Shown: one piece after another, positions 13,001-28,000 of the stretch | Numbering within the stretch: position 1 is the first letter of the stretch | Layout of the letters: every line of letters starts with the position of its first letter | NCBI RefSeq assembly: GCF_030272615.1 | Contig: NC_081411.1 | Span: 832,122,160 to 832,180,159 of the forward strand | DNA: 58,000 nt | Direction of reading: 5' to 3' | Source: Cryptomeria japonica | Taxonomy: Eukaryota; Streptophyta; Pinopsida; Cupressales; Cupressaceae | Program-made: the position numbers and the translations under genes | The notes under the pieces: model-generated | Told to the model about the DNA's origin: nothing | Database searches by the model: none | What the model saw: the letters and a program-made list of their open reading frames with translations, nothing else

Positions 13001-16000
13001 CTGACTGACTGACAGTAGATTGAGCTTCATACCAGGTACAAAGTATACATCGAGGAATATTAAATCCCTCCCACCAGATGAAATCTGAACGTTGCCCTTA
13101 CCGACAACAGTATACTCTTCACCTCCACCAAAGATCACTGAATCAGTGAAAGGCATGTACTCCCTAAACCAATCCCGACGATGTGTGAAATGTCAAGAGT
13201 CTCCAAAGCCAATGTACCAAGCTGATGATTGAACATCATCAGAGGAGGTTTGGGCCATGAATGCATAGAAGGCAAATTCCTTTTGATCAGGATGCATGGC
13301 AGAATTGGCTTTCTGCTTGGACCCTCCCTGTTTGGATTGCTGGGATGCTATCAATTTCCGACAATCTTTCACCAAATGGCCATATATATGACAGTAGGAA
13401 CATTGTAAGCTCTTCTTTTTGGAAGACTGCTGAGGTTGACCTTGACCTTGTCCTTTCTGCTAGAAGGACGGAGCTTTACCCTTGTACTTATGCGAAGCTG
13501 AGGTTGTGAAAGCCTGTTCAGTGGATGAACTAGCACTGCTGCCAAACTATTGCTTCCATCAATCCTGTTGGAGAAGCTTGTTGCAAAGATCAGGAAACTT
13601 CAAATCAACACTAGTAGAGGAGATATTGAGCGTATCAATGAAATGCTCGTAGGATCTGGGAAGGCTTTTCAGCGTGATCACTACCATATCCTCTTCCACC
13701 ATGGTTCGGCCTATAGCTTCTAACTGATCACGGATGTCCTTGATCTTCATAAGATGTGCCTGGATAGATGACTTCTCATCCATCATGATAGAATACAACA
13801 TATTCTTCAGAAAGAAAGCTCGGCTCTTGTCGAACGTTTCATGAAGATCCTTCAAAAGATCCCAAATCTCTTTTGTTGTTTTACCTGAAGGCACCTGTGG
13901 GAGTTGATCACAGAGAGTTTGATAAGCATGACAGCCTCTCGATTCTTCACATCATGTTTGTCTTGATCATCACCTACTGTTGTAGGACGAGATTCTTTGC
14001 CCAAAACAAGTTGATCAAGGCAACGATACTCAAAGATGGTAAGCATACGTTGTTTCCAGGTGTTGTAGTTGCGGCCGTTGAACTTCTAACTGTGTTCCAA
14101 CATGATGTTGGTTAATGATGCCATCACAGAAATCAAGGCTGATCAAGGTCAACTAAGTGAAAGCAAGAGACAGAAGAATCTGATTTTTTAAAAAATCAGA
14201 ATAGAAATAGCTGCTGAAAAAACTGAAACCCTATAGGAGAAGTCTGGCACGAAATTCGAGGTTTGGAAGAAACCCAAAAATTAAAATTTTCTGCACACTT
14301 AAAACAGCATAAATGGTGCCAAAAAAACAGCAAAAATCCCAACGTCCACAGAAATAGCAGAAATTGTGAACTGTTTTTAAATTCCAAGGGAAATTTGCTG
14401 GCACAAAAAATGAGGCACGGAAAACGAGGCACCCCGAAAAATCTGAGAGCAACCCAAAGAAGCTCTTGAAAAACCCACCAAGAATTTGAAAACAAAATGC
14501 AGATCCGACGGCTCAGAAATCAAGGCACGAAAAACCCTAGTTGAAAATTGTAGAAACCCTAGGAAAAATTTCAACCTGCAAAAAAACTGCCCAGGAAGTG
14601 AAAAAAAATCTCTTGAATAAAAACTTGGAAAAATTTTAATAACAAAAATTTTCGAAATTTTTAATTTCCATGCTCTGATACCATGAAAAATAAATTGAAT
14701 GAATGATTCAATAATCGGATGATTACATTGAACGATATACACACGTATATATAGAGGTTACAAGACGATGTTTTATAATTAGAACATAACGTTAAAGTAA
14801 AAGATTAAAGAGCTAAAAGCTAAATTAAGCTTAAAAGCTAATTAACTAAAAAGAAAAAGCTAAACGCTAAATTAAGCTTAAAAGCTAATTAACTAAAAAG
14901 AAAAAGCTAAATGCTAAATAAAGCTTAAAAGCTAATTAACTAAAAAGCTAAATGACCATTAAACAAGGAACTAAATATAGGTGACTAAAATATAATTAAA
15001 TATTCTAATACAAACAGCATGTCATCTATTTTTAAATTTCAGTATTATTTATGCTGTTTGTAATTTCAGCAAATTTTGGTTTGCAGGATAACATGCTTAG
15101 GGTTGCAGTTATAATTGAAGTTTCACTTAAGGCAGTTTACGTCAATTCCTTGCCTCCAAAAACTGCATACTATGGTTTGAATTTTAGCTCTTAAAATAAT
15201 TAGCTTTTCAAGGTATTGTCAATTGTACACATAAATAAGATCAGAATTCAACTGTATAGGTTTTGAGTCAAACTTGCTGACCCATATTTCAACAGCTGGG
15301 GGCCTCAAAAACCCATCTCTCATGAGCATAAAAAGTCCCACTTGACAATCATTGCATTTAGGTGATGCTAACGGGGGTGAATTATGAAGACTTCCCAGTA
15401 AGTCCTGATGCTTCACCCTTGTGAGCATCACCTAGATGCAATGCGTGGTAAGTGGAATCCTAATAAAACAACATAAAAATCAGAGTCTTTTAAGCTCCGT
15501 GTATATAAAATCATTTGTGTATTGTCTTTGTCTTCCTTTGCTCATCACCTAGATGCAATGCGTGGTAAGTGGAATCCTAATAAAACAACATAAAAATCAG
15601 AGTCTTTTAAGCTCCGTGTATATAAAATCATTTGTGTATTGTCTTTGTCTTCCTTTGCTCTGGTCCATTGCTTTCAAAGCACATAGCTTTCTACATTTAG
15701 TGTATCGTCCACAAGATAGGCCATCACATCTTGATTGATGTCATTGGAGTTGCTTGTTCTAGCTATTAAGCTATGTTACTAATTTGTTCCTAGTCAACCT
15801 TGGGTCCCAGTCTATTTCGAACTGGATTCAAGGTCCGGTTCTCTGTAGATTTGGCCAGGGTCCTGCCCACAACCTGTGGTTCATCCCGGTTGAACCCAAG
15901 CCGAATTTTCACCTCCAAACTCCAAATGCACCCAGCCAGCAAATTTAGGTGTTTCTTAATTTGTTCAACTTTTTTTTACTTTTTATAGTAAGGCATCCAT

Positions 16001-19000
16001 CTATAGCAGTGATAAAAAGATTGTCAAAACCATGGCATCAAGAAATGTAAGGTCTAATATAAATCATAAACCCTTGTATATTCAATTGTCAATCCCTAAT
16101 AATATTAAAAATTTAACAATGAATAGTTTTTTGTTTTTTTTTAAAAAGGTACAATAAACTAAAAAAAAATTGTCTTTAAACGCATAAAGAGCCTGTGATA
16201 CAGTAACAAACAAAAACAGTGTACAAGGAAACAATTGTGAAATTGATAGTGGTATCAATAGAGAGATCATAGTGTTCTATGAAGAGTATCCTATGTATCA
16301 CAGTGTTCTATGATGAGTATCCTATGTATCGCAGTGTTCTATGAAGAGCCATGTATATGATCGTCATCAAGTTGTTACCCATGAAATGTCATTCATATTC
16401 TATCGAGACTACAATGTATAGTGCTCATAATCAGAAACGATTGTCATGTCAAGTAAACTTGGGTCAAATGTCCTACAGTAGGATAGTCACCTAACATGGA
16501 TAGTGATGATGTTATTTTTGATGACCCATATGATATTTGATTAATGATCGATGATGGCTGATTGTTGACACTTGCTATTATTATTTTTTTACTTTGAAGT
16601 TTAATATATATCATAACATTTGAGTTTGACTACAATTTGACTATTAATATATAGCAGTGTATTTACTATTTTGCTATGTTTATTTGACTATTAATATGGT
16701 GGTATATTTGAACTTAATTACTGCTGCAAATATGAATATATTTCTGATTTTTATATGTTTTTTGTATTGACAAACCCAACCCCAAAAAAAATTTGACTGA
16801 ACCCATGAACTGAAACATCGAACCCAAACCTAAACCAGTAACTAAGCTCTTAAGTCCCATCAAATAAGGATAACTATAGTAAGTACTATATTGAGACATG
16901 AGACCTTAAGATTATATTCCTTGTTAGTATAAAGGATCCTGAAAGGCATAGATAGCAAATTATAGAAATGCAAAAATAATTTTCCCAAATTAGAAAACAC
17001 AAGACTTTTAAAGATAATCTTAATCATCGAAAGATAAAAACAAATAGGAAATGAGCTGGTAAGTAGGAAATGCTAATTGATCTACAATAGTATACAAAAA
17101 GCCATTTATAATGCATGCTTGAACAGGATGATACCCAGATAAAAACAAATGATCATACTAAGCCCTGCTAGCAACGCAGCCTTTTCATTGTCAGTCAGAA
17201 TTTCAACTTGAGAGGTGGCTTGGTGCCTTGGAATATGTTTTATCGAAAATCATGCAACACAAAAAGCAATTTGAAAAGAACAAAACCTAACAAGAATTAG
17301 AAGGTCCTAAAATCAAAAATGAATATTCAAAGACTACTAATATGATTACAAATTTATAATAATTAGTATCCAAAGACCATTCGAATGCTAACAATGACTA
17401 TTCAAAGTGTTGCACAACAAAATGGCATATCAACCATAATAGTAAATTTAAAAGCTGGGAAGAGTCAAAATGCTAGGGGCTTCCCAATTCTCCCGGTTAT
17501 GAACTAAAAAAAAAAATCTGCTGAGATGTCATCATTGAAATGTACCTCTTAAAATATAGACATTTGATTGATTCTTTATTTCTTGTTGCAGAAGCATGTA
17601 ATCATGTTTAGCAAAAACAGAAATCCAAATCTTGTAATATACATTGCAAAAAAAAGAAATTGTCCTAAGCAACAAGAAGAAAAGGATCACTCATTCAGTG
17701 TACCAATGTTTTTTCATTGCCATTCCAATATGTCAAAATCACTTTTTCACATGAATCTACTTAACATTCAAAGCTATCTATAGTGCCTAGTCATTGATGT
17801 TATCCATTATGCACAAGATATTATGATATAGATACATACTATATCCATAGGGAGACATATTTCAGGGAAATAACACAATGTTTTAAGAGACTAAGATAGA
17901 TAAACAGTCATTAGCCAGACTCTAAATTATATTGAGTCTATACCAGAAACCATGCTGTTAATTTAATGAATAAATATAATAGAAAATCAAGGGTTGAAAA
18001 TTCAAATTTCAAATGATCTCCCATATTCACTCACTAATCTGAGCTAGATACTAGGGCATCACAAAAATAGTTCCCCATCACGTGTACAAAAAGTGAGACG
18101 ATTAGGGGTCTAAGAATAAGATAATACCATCGTAATGCAATTTTAATAGGTGTTGTGAGACATGAAGTGAAGATGTCAGCTGGAAATTCAGCACTCTGAG
18201 GAAGAATCTCATCTGATCCACAAGCCGCAAGTAAAATGCAGTCCTTCATTGCAGCTACAGAAGAAACACCAGAATCCCAATCTTGACGCTGGACATAAAC
18301 AAAAGACATCGTCATGAAATATAAAACTCAAACAAATAATTAACATATAAAGAAAAATAAGTATCTGTTTGGAATTATCATAAAAGATTCCATCCGCTTC
18401 ACAATTTATTGAGAAAACCTTACCTCCACAAAAGCGTTTACAATCACACCAGCAGCAGAACAATCAAACACATAAATTGAGGGTGTCCCAAGCCATGATT
18501 CTAGTTCATAAACAGACAAGGGAATGTATTGTGTGTAATTCTGCACTCAAAATAAATGGCCTTCAGCCACTCTACAAGGTAATATGAGATATAGAATTAA
18601 ACTGTTCTACTAAGCACTCTGCATTAACTGTGAGTATGACCTTGTTGAAAAGCCAGATTTCCCCATTCGCTGTGGGCTTTGGAACTCCATGTCCATTATA
18701 GTGGAAAAGAACCCGCTCTGATTTAGCGTTCTTCCGGCATTGCCCACAAAGCTTCTTTACCTCTTCAACAGTAGGATCAAGCTGAAGCTTATATCGAGCC
18801 TACATATGGAATACAGTTCAATCAAGAATTATTTAACCATTGAATATGACAAAAACAGGCAGCTACCTCCAAATATTTCGAGAATTAATTTATTACCCGT
18901 GGTTGCCACCGTTCATATTGAGACTGCAAAGCCTTCCCTATAGCATCAAGTGCTTTTGGAGCTGGCATGGAAAACGGATCTGAAAATTTTTTAACAAAAT

Positions 19001-22000
19001 TAGGAATTAATTCCAAAATTCAATCTCCTCAATGAAAACTCTGTTGTTGTTTTTATTAAATTACTGCTACTTTCACAATCAATTGGCTAGTACTTTTCAC
19101 TGTGAAGAAAAGCAAATACAGTTGTATAAATTTAAACAATTAAAACAAGTGAATAATGAATATAAAACCAACATGTAGTTATGAAAACTACAAAGAAAAG
19201 CAAATGCATTTGTATTAACAAAGAAAAAATTTAAATAATTACATCAAGTGACCCATCAATGTTAAAAACAAAGCCAAAAAATCAGTTAGCTGTGAAAATA
19301 AAAATCACCATGTTGTTTATGCAAGAACATCTCAAAAGATGCAAACTATTTTTTCTACATTGTAAGATGAACTAGACCAAAATGTTCGAGAAGTGGATGC
19401 TGGATACAGACATTACCAAAACATTTGAAGAAGTGGATACTGACATGACAAAAACCTTAAGTAACCGTGCTTACACTAGGTTATTAATTAAATTAATCCA
19501 TTAATTGGTTAGCACCAGAGTTACCGGAAATGGCACCCCCCACCCCAGGTACATGTACAACCATACCTGGTATGTGTATGGAAACAGTGTGGCAGAAAAA
19601 CCCTTCTGTGTGTTTCCAGAAACTTGCCATTTTTTTGAACCATGTAGGATTTGGCAAGATTAGATTTCTAAGGAAAACTTGCCAACTCTGGATATTCTAA
19701 AAACTCAATCCAGAAAAATTAAGGATTTGGAAGCTGCTATGTCTGCAGCTTAAACCCGAAGCCTTGAAAAACAAAAAGCCCAGTGAAATCTTAATCTGTG
19801 GGTTTTTCCTATCTGATGGCGACCTTCTTCCTCCACTCGCGGCCATAGGGAAATTTTAATATAAAGTTTGAAACTTTATTGCATTTCAGTTTTATTTAAT
19901 CAATTTACTATTTAAATTGTATTTCATCGTTTTACTTTCTAATGTTTGCATTTTAAATTTACCTATTTTATTTATTTTATTAATGAAAATATATGAATAA
20001 ATTAAAAAAATTATAAGTGTATTGAATGGCAAATTTTTTTTAATTTATTGCCATTGTTGAATTTTATCCAAATATTATTGTTGCCAAACACGAACTCAAA
20101 CTCAAACTTTGTGACATAGGTTAGAACCATAATTAATCCAATTCAGTAGATTTGAATCAATTAATCCTTATTTGCCCCCCTAACCTTCTTTATATCAGTC
20201 CTCTCTTATTCTCTTTGTCTTCCTTAGTTACCTTCCTTTTCTTCCAAACTTCTAGGCAATTTATATACTAGGACAACCCACATCCTTACACATTGTTGCA
20301 AGCATATTTAGAAAGACAGTGAGGTGAAAACATTGTCAAACATAACTCCCACAGTTCTTTACAATTTAAAATTTAATTAACAACAAAAATGGATGGTATT
20401 GATTGCATTCAAAATGTTATAGAACCTTGTATGCAGCCCTATGTCCTTAAAATCAATTCACTTTAAAACAATTAAAAATGCAATCCGACAAATGAGATTG
20501 ATAGCAAATAGAGACTCAATACCAATGCTTTATAGAACATTTATATTCCACTGGACATGTATGCAGCCCTATGTCCTTAAAACCAATTCACTTAAAAACA
20601 ACTAAAAATGCAATCTGACAGATGAGATTGATAGCAAATAGAGACTCAAAACCAATGCTTCAACCATCTTCTAAAGGGGTTGCACAAAATACCAAATCAT
20701 TTAGCCATGATCATATTTTATGTTGACTGAGATATTAAAAATCATCACATACACAAATAAAACAATAATCTTACTATCCACTGATTTTTAGTTTATTTTA
20801 CAGTGCAATTACCCACAAAATGGGTGAGCCCTGCCAAGATAAGATATGTTTTTATGTCATTCTTCCAAATAAAATAAATAAAAATGTTTCTCCATTCCCA
20901 ATGCTACAAAACCACTGCACAACAAAGTAGCTAGAATTATAAAATAACGTGTAACATGTACCCATGGCTTACCAATCCAGCACTCCAACCGAGCACATGG
21001 AGATATCTTGATAACATCTGGAGGATCAACGCCAATATTTAAGCACAGAACAAGTGCGACACATCCAGTTTTCATCTGCATAAAAGAAACTGCCAATCAG
21101 ATGACCATAAAATGTATAACAAGAAATCTTAGCAGATGCATGATCACATTCATAAACAAAAATGCTAACCACAAGGAGAACAGCTGCAATAATATGCAAA
21201 ATAGGCATATTAACTGTTACACAGTGAACATAAAAATGAGAAAAGAAAAGAGAGCATGATTTATTGATCTCCTGAAACTGTAGTATATATTAAATGCAGG
21301 TCAAATGAAAATTACAATATAAGAGTATCAATTTGCATTGTAACATAAAAAATGAAAAGAAAAATCAGAGCATAATTTATGATGTCCTGAAACAATTCGA
21401 ATAAAGATTGTTAAATTGTGTAAAATAAATATAGATTGGTGAAAGTTGTGAATCACTTAAAATTCATACATATAAAAAATTAAAAATCAATAGATTATTT
21501 AATGTGGCAAGGTTTCCCATATAGTTTACAATACTTGCTTAACTAAGGTCAACAGATCAAAACTACAGCACGAAATAGTAGTTTCCACAACATTAGTTTC
21601 CTAAACAAGCTAAGAAATTGCAAGCCAAAATATGTAGCATTTTACAGGGCAGTAATTTTAAGGGCACCAAGATCTCGAAGCTACACGTCTCAAAACATCA
21701 CTGGGTTTATATTGTATTCTCATTTATATCCATCTTCAGCAAGAAAAGCAAATGCACAACTTAGAATTGGTAATCTTTAGGTACCTCTGATCAGTAGAAT
21801 GCATTGTTGATATATTATTATATTTTGCTTTCTAGTACACTAATAAGTATTTCCAGTGGTAAAAGAAAGGCATATATATTAAGTTGGGAATATATATTTA
21901 TATTCATACTTTTAAAAAAATAGTTTTGGATTTCCTTCATTAGCTGTACATGAGACTGAAGAGAAGTACCACTATGGCATTTATTTCAAGAAAAGACAAA

Positions 22001-25000
22001 TCATGTGGACTGATCTTTATCATGAGTTTAGTATCAGCTTGACATGAGAGAATTGTCTATTTTTGGCCATCTCTCTCTTAACCGCCTGCTTAAGGCAGAG
22101 AGAGAGAGAGAGAGGAAGTGAGAATGAGAGGAAGAAAGCAAGAGAGAGATTTAGAATATTCTGTGAGTTGTAAGTTTGTTTTGCTAAGTTCAAGCATTCA
22201 TGAATCATCTACCAGTGCAGAAGCTTTACTCATATCACCATGGCATCATAACCGCTCAAATGCTAGCTCCACATCTGCAGCCTACATCTCATTTCACAAC
22301 TTTCAAATTTTATAAGACTCTTTGTCATCCTATTCTAGTTTTTCTCAAGCTCTTGCTCCTCAACTGCATCATTCAAATGGCCATCACTCTCCAAATGATG
22401 AGAACGAAGAGGATCATTCAGTTCTGACTATTCTTCCAAAGGAAACTCCTGCTCCAACTCCTGCTGCTCACCCAATTCTAAAGAGGATTTATTCAATCCA
22501 CATTTGTGACTCAGCTTGATGTTTCCATGAATCCTTCTCAAAATCAACACAAACAAATGTTCAAGCCAAATACCACTACTACTATGATCTCAACACAATA
22601 CAAAGTCATCTTGATATAGTGGACCATGAAACTCTAGCCTTATGGATCAGTTTGGCATCGCTGACTTAATCCAATAACATTTCCTTGGTCTTTGAATTTG
22701 TCAGCAGAAGGCAAGTATATTTGTTTTGCAGCCTAAGCAAGCACTAAATCTTCTCCATCTATTTCACACAGAAGAGTGTAAAGTGGACCCTTAACCCTTC
22801 TACTTTTAAACAGCCAAACAGGTCAACGAATAACAACCAAGGACAATCTCACCTTATTGGGATAAAAGTCCTATTCAGAGTATTTGCAACTTTGAGATTA
22901 TTTATACTTTAGGGGGATCTACTACTTTGGTGATTTACACGAAATACATTTGAGATTATGATGCCAACTATGGGAAGATTACTAATGAGTATATCTATTG
23001 TCACATTTCAGGTCATATTACTATGTCTAATTAGAAGCAAACAAGCATTGCTCTTTCATGCACAAAGGCGTAGTACAAATGTGAAATTCATTCGGCCACA
23101 ATGTCACTTTAGACTTTGCTAGATACTTTTAATGTTTGAATTCTTGCAAGCCATCCCACTCTTCCTAGGTGCAATAATCAGAGTAATCGTTCATACTGCT
23201 CACAAACTAGTTGAGCACTAACAAACCAAGCATATTGATATCCACATTGCATGAGCTATTGCCTGTTGCAAAGACTCTTCAACTTTGATCCTTGTTAGAC
23301 ACAAGGGAAGTTGTGACTTACCCTTAACTAGTTGTTTCAAAAATAAATTCCATGTTTTTTACCTCCACCCTGCAAAGTTACTGTTAGAGGGTGGTATTAG
23401 TGTATTTTAATTATTTGCTTTATACATCATGAGCACTTGTCCTTTTAAAATCAATTTAAGGTTTCTCCATTTGCCTTGGATGAGCAAGACTCCAGACAAA
23501 TCCTATTTGCCTTGACTTGTCTCATCTACATTGTACAATGATAGTACCAAAATAACCCATGTAGGCTAATCTTGATCCCATGCTGATTGGAATCTTAATT
23601 ATCTTTGGCTACCTCTCTCATTTAACAGCCTTGAGCAGTTTTTCCATAAAAATACTATGGATTTTCTTTGCCAAGGCATGCAATTAGGGATGTAGTGTTT
23701 TTGTGAGATTTAATACTTCAAATTTTTGCCACTAAAGATTTAGAGAAATTATTTGTCTTGTATAAGTTAGTTTTTCTCGGTTCAATTATACAGTTTCTTC
23801 GGAAGAAGCTTCATTCATCCTTACAGACATGGGACATCCATTCTCCCAACTGGTCCCAAGTCGCAACAACCAAATGTTACCATACAAGTTGGCACAAAAA
23901 TGTCGATTGAAGATAGCTGCATCCAAATCAATGTTTTAAACAAAAGGTTGCTATATACATGTACCACGTCTAGAGCAACTAAATCAGACGTGATTTAAAC
24001 TTCAATCCATATCTAACTTATCACCTAGGTCAAAAGGTTTGTGTTCAACAACGAAAAGATTTGGAACAAGTTCCTCAACTGATAAAATTTGGGGAAAAAG
24101 TTGTGATTACGTTTGAATAATATAAACCTGCATTTTATATTCATTTTTAATAAATTATACTCACATCTAATAGAAATCTAAATGATAATGAAAATCAAAA
24201 TATTATAATTTTAAATTACCAGTACGAATTTAAATACAAACATTTTTAATTAGTAAACAAATCTAATAAAACCTCAAGCTAAAAATAAACTAAATAAAAA
24301 TCTATAACTTGCTAAAATCTTGAACTTATTAATATCTATTAAAATTTTATTACATGTCTAACATAATCAAAAGTTGATATAATAAAAAATATATATATAT
24401 ATTTTAAATTAATTCAAAAAATTATATGTTATAAACATAAAATTTATCATAAATCTTTCCTTTTTTTGGATATACTCAAATAACAGCAGAATAAACATAC
24501 AAAGCAGAATCACTTAAGACAAACAAACTATCATTTCTGTTTGAAATGGGGAACAAACCACCATACAAGGCCCTTATTTTTTGTTTGTGCTTTCCTGTTA
24601 TTACAGTAGACCATTCACCCTTTTTTTATGATAAGCAAGAATCCACAACTCCTCAATCGGTCACATTAGAAGAGAGCCACTGTCAGTTTGAAAATCCTCA
24701 TCTAAAGAAAACGGGTCCATATCGTCAAGATTTTGATATCCCAAACATTCTACTTTGTTATCAGAATAAATTGCTAAAAAAATTAAGAATGTCCTCATTT
24801 AGATTTGGAGCAATCAGCTATTGGGTTGCCAACAACCTAATATAGGTTTTCTACTCTATCATTTTTCCTTACTACCCTCTCCACCCACAGCTCTACAGCT
24901 TCCAAATGGAGCCCCCATCCTAAATCTGCAGCTGTAACTCCAGCTGCCAACATCTCCAACTTATCCACCTCCACGGCTGCAACTTTAGGAGATTCTAAAG

Positions 25001-28000
25001 AGCAGCCAACTAAACAGTGTTTGCAGTATCCCACCATTTCACCAAGAAGAGTGACCTCTAGAATGCTTAGAATTTCTACAATCTTTTACTATAGGACCTA
25101 CTTGTAAATAGTTCCAAAAGCATAAAACATATTTTTTATAATCTAATTTTTCATTTCCTACTTTCAGGAAAATTTCTGATGGAAGCCCTTTAGATAAATC
25201 AAATTCTACTCAAATCCTAAGAGCTGCAATCAGCATATGCTTGTATGTTTCAGAGGATAAATGATTTAAATATACCTAAAGAATCTCCCAAACAAATAAG
25301 TTCTTTGAACATGGGTATATCACTACAGGGGCACCCAACTCCAACATTCTTCTTCCTATCCACATTTGCATATGATTGACTCAGGCACTACTCTGCCATT
25401 TAGAACAACTTGCACCATATCCAAGAAATAATTTGTCGCCCTAACATGTCAACTTGATCATTTTCTGTGATCACTCCTCCATCCATTGTTGTTTGGACAG
25501 CAAAAATTCTGTTGTATCCAAAAGAACATTTCTAGCTCTGTCCCCAATCAGAGCCCCTTATGCCTATTTCAAACTATGGTTCCCACTCATTAATGCAAAT
25601 GCTAGAATACCCATAAATCTTAATAAAATATTATAACTTATTAATAATTTTAAATCAATCTTAAGATTTTAAAGTAAAAGATTACATAATTTAGCTAAAA
25701 TTATAATTTATGTTAAAAACTTTTTAAAAGTTACTAGAAACAGTAAAAGATCACATAATTTAGCTAAAATTATAATTTATGTAAAAAACTTTTTAAAAGT
25801 ATCAATAGGTCCCTTACAATAATAAATGCTTATATAAAAGGCTAATGTCCTAATTGGCATTTTAATTACTTTGTGGAAGAAGTGCAGAGTTTGAAGGAGA
25901 AGTGCACAGTTAAGGACCAGGATCCTCTCATAGTTGAGTATATTACTCATGCTAATACTTGGCAAGAATTAGGAAGCGACAACCTCTATAATTTTTTTGT
26001 TAGGATGGTCATGATAGCCTCATCCACATTATTGAGTTGTTTAAAATTGTCAATGGAAGGAGTAATTACATCATTTATTTAGCCTTTCAAGATCTCATTT
26101 GCAATGATTGAATAACTTTTAATCCTGCTTTTGGTTATTTCATAGCCAAATGGAGCTAGTTTAAATCCTGGCAAGCGCAATGCAAGTTATACCTATGCAT
26201 GGGTTTGAAAGGATCATTTATTAGTGGTTGTTTCGCTTTCAAATAAATCTCTCAACATTGTTTATTGCAGGCATAGCTAGTGAGAGGAGTGTGGACAAAG
26301 GCAAGAGCATCAAGTATGGCAACATAGTTTCATCTCACCAATTGAGGTGTATCTTTCTCTATGATACTAAAGCGGATGTAGGGTTTGTTCAAAAACTCTT
26401 GAGAGTGAGCAAGAGGTTGTAGGACAACAACTATTCCACATGACAATTTCATCACAAATTTGGCCACCGTTGTTCCTAATGCAAATGTTAGGATTTGTTT
26501 TGCGACAATGTTCCCACCCAACCAATTTCGAATCATGGAGGTTGTCGAGCTAACAATGGACCCTAAGGGAGAGTGGTGGGTAGAAGGATTAAGGCTAGTT
26601 AAAGCAAAGTCCATCACTTCGTCAACACCTATCATATAATAAAAAAGAATTCAACTATCTTCATTGATAAGTAGGCATTGCTATGACACTACTGCAAAGT
26701 CCTTATTTTAACACCATCTTGTTCTATGAGCATTGGCCAATTTTTAGGGTTTTCCATAGGTTTATAGATGCACTTGGATAGTTCCAATGTTCTTGGTGAG
26801 CTCACTTTTCAGTTTTAGTGGGGTTTCAACAGTTTTTGCTATTTATACTAAGTGCTTACATGGCACTAATACTTTTGAGTTTTTTCGAGATTGTTCTCTT
26901 TCATTCTCGAAAAACACTACTATCTGTAATAAGTACTTGTTGGCACTGATTTTTCTAGGTTTTTCTGAGTTTGTTTTTTGGTCCTTGAAGAACATTGCTA
27001 TTTATAGTAAGTGCTTGCATGGTACCGATCTTTCTAGGTTTTTCTACGTTTGTTCCCTTTGGCTCTCAAAAAACATTGCTAATAGTTTGTGCTCATGTCG
27101 GCATAAAAATTAACATCTTTTAGCTTCAGTTAGTTCCAGAATGTTCAATTCTCCATTTTCAATGTCTTGGTGAGTTATCAAAAGGTAATTGGAATTATTT
27201 TATATTTTCACTTGAATGTTTTAAAAGTATGCCCCAAGTTGGATGCCTAGGCCGTGGGTAACAAAAGTTGTTTTAAAAAGGTTATATCAAGAAGCAATAA
27301 TCTACAAAAATCGTGATTATATCGCCAATCGTGGAGCTAGCCAATTCATTCCCAAAAAAAAATCTTGATTCACGAAAAAATTGTTGACCCGATTTTCAAT
27401 GATTTTTCGTGTTAACCATGTTTAAAACCCAAAAACCGACAAAAAGTGAAAAAAATTGTTGCAAAACCACATAAAAACTCATGAAATTACTGAATTGCTC
27501 AAAATACGGCCCATTTTGAGACAGAATTAGAGTCAATGCAGAATCAACATGGCAGTCATCAACCGAATTTGAAAGGGCCTCAATCATCCTAAATCATGGG
27601 AGCATATGAGATTGTGTTGAAGCGGTTAGCAAATCTGCTCTAAATCGCAGCTTTAATATGACTCAAGCTCTCTACACAACCCACCCCATGGATTTGCAAA
27701 ACTAAATTTAAAATTATAACTATAATGAACTATCATAGATGGCACACCCCTATAATTTATAATTAATACTGTAGAGTAGTTCTAAAACTTAAACTATTGT
27801 AGACTATTAATATATATTAATAGTTATATAATAAACTATAAATTAAAAATAATGTAAAATTTATATGTACATGTTTAATTCTTAATATAATATATAATAT
27901 TTTATTTTTTTTGATCGAGGACACTCAAGTTTTTAGCCTAGTTCGAGCCCAAAGAGACCACTTATAGAGGATCTCTTCCCACGAAGCCATTTTTAGGGGA

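Larger units (their letters stand above)
9805..15010 (-). mobile_element. Full-length Ty1/Copia retrotransposon (5206 bp), decayed
   Basis: Two 327-bp LTRs (14684-15010 upstream, 9805-10131 downstream) flank gag, protease, integrase, RT and RNase H on the minus strand. The element-side signals are a tRNA-Met primer site at 14672-14683 and a purine tract at 10132-10140. The flanks are TAAAC and CAAAC, a target duplication with one change. About eight base differences separate the LTRs. Frame changes near 13900, between 13156 and 12975, and before 12326, plus stops and a loss inside RNase H, mean this copy cannot work. It lies in RAPTOR intron 6 in the same orientation as the gene, so its LTR signals could affect RAPTOR processing (inference). 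It is the coding relative of 3385-5552. Confidence 0.95.

Noticed and set aside
18209-18463. Alternative minus-strand frames in RAPTOR exons 5-6
   Set aside because: They cross introns in the wrong register. The spliced exon reading is supported by conserved motifs and phases.
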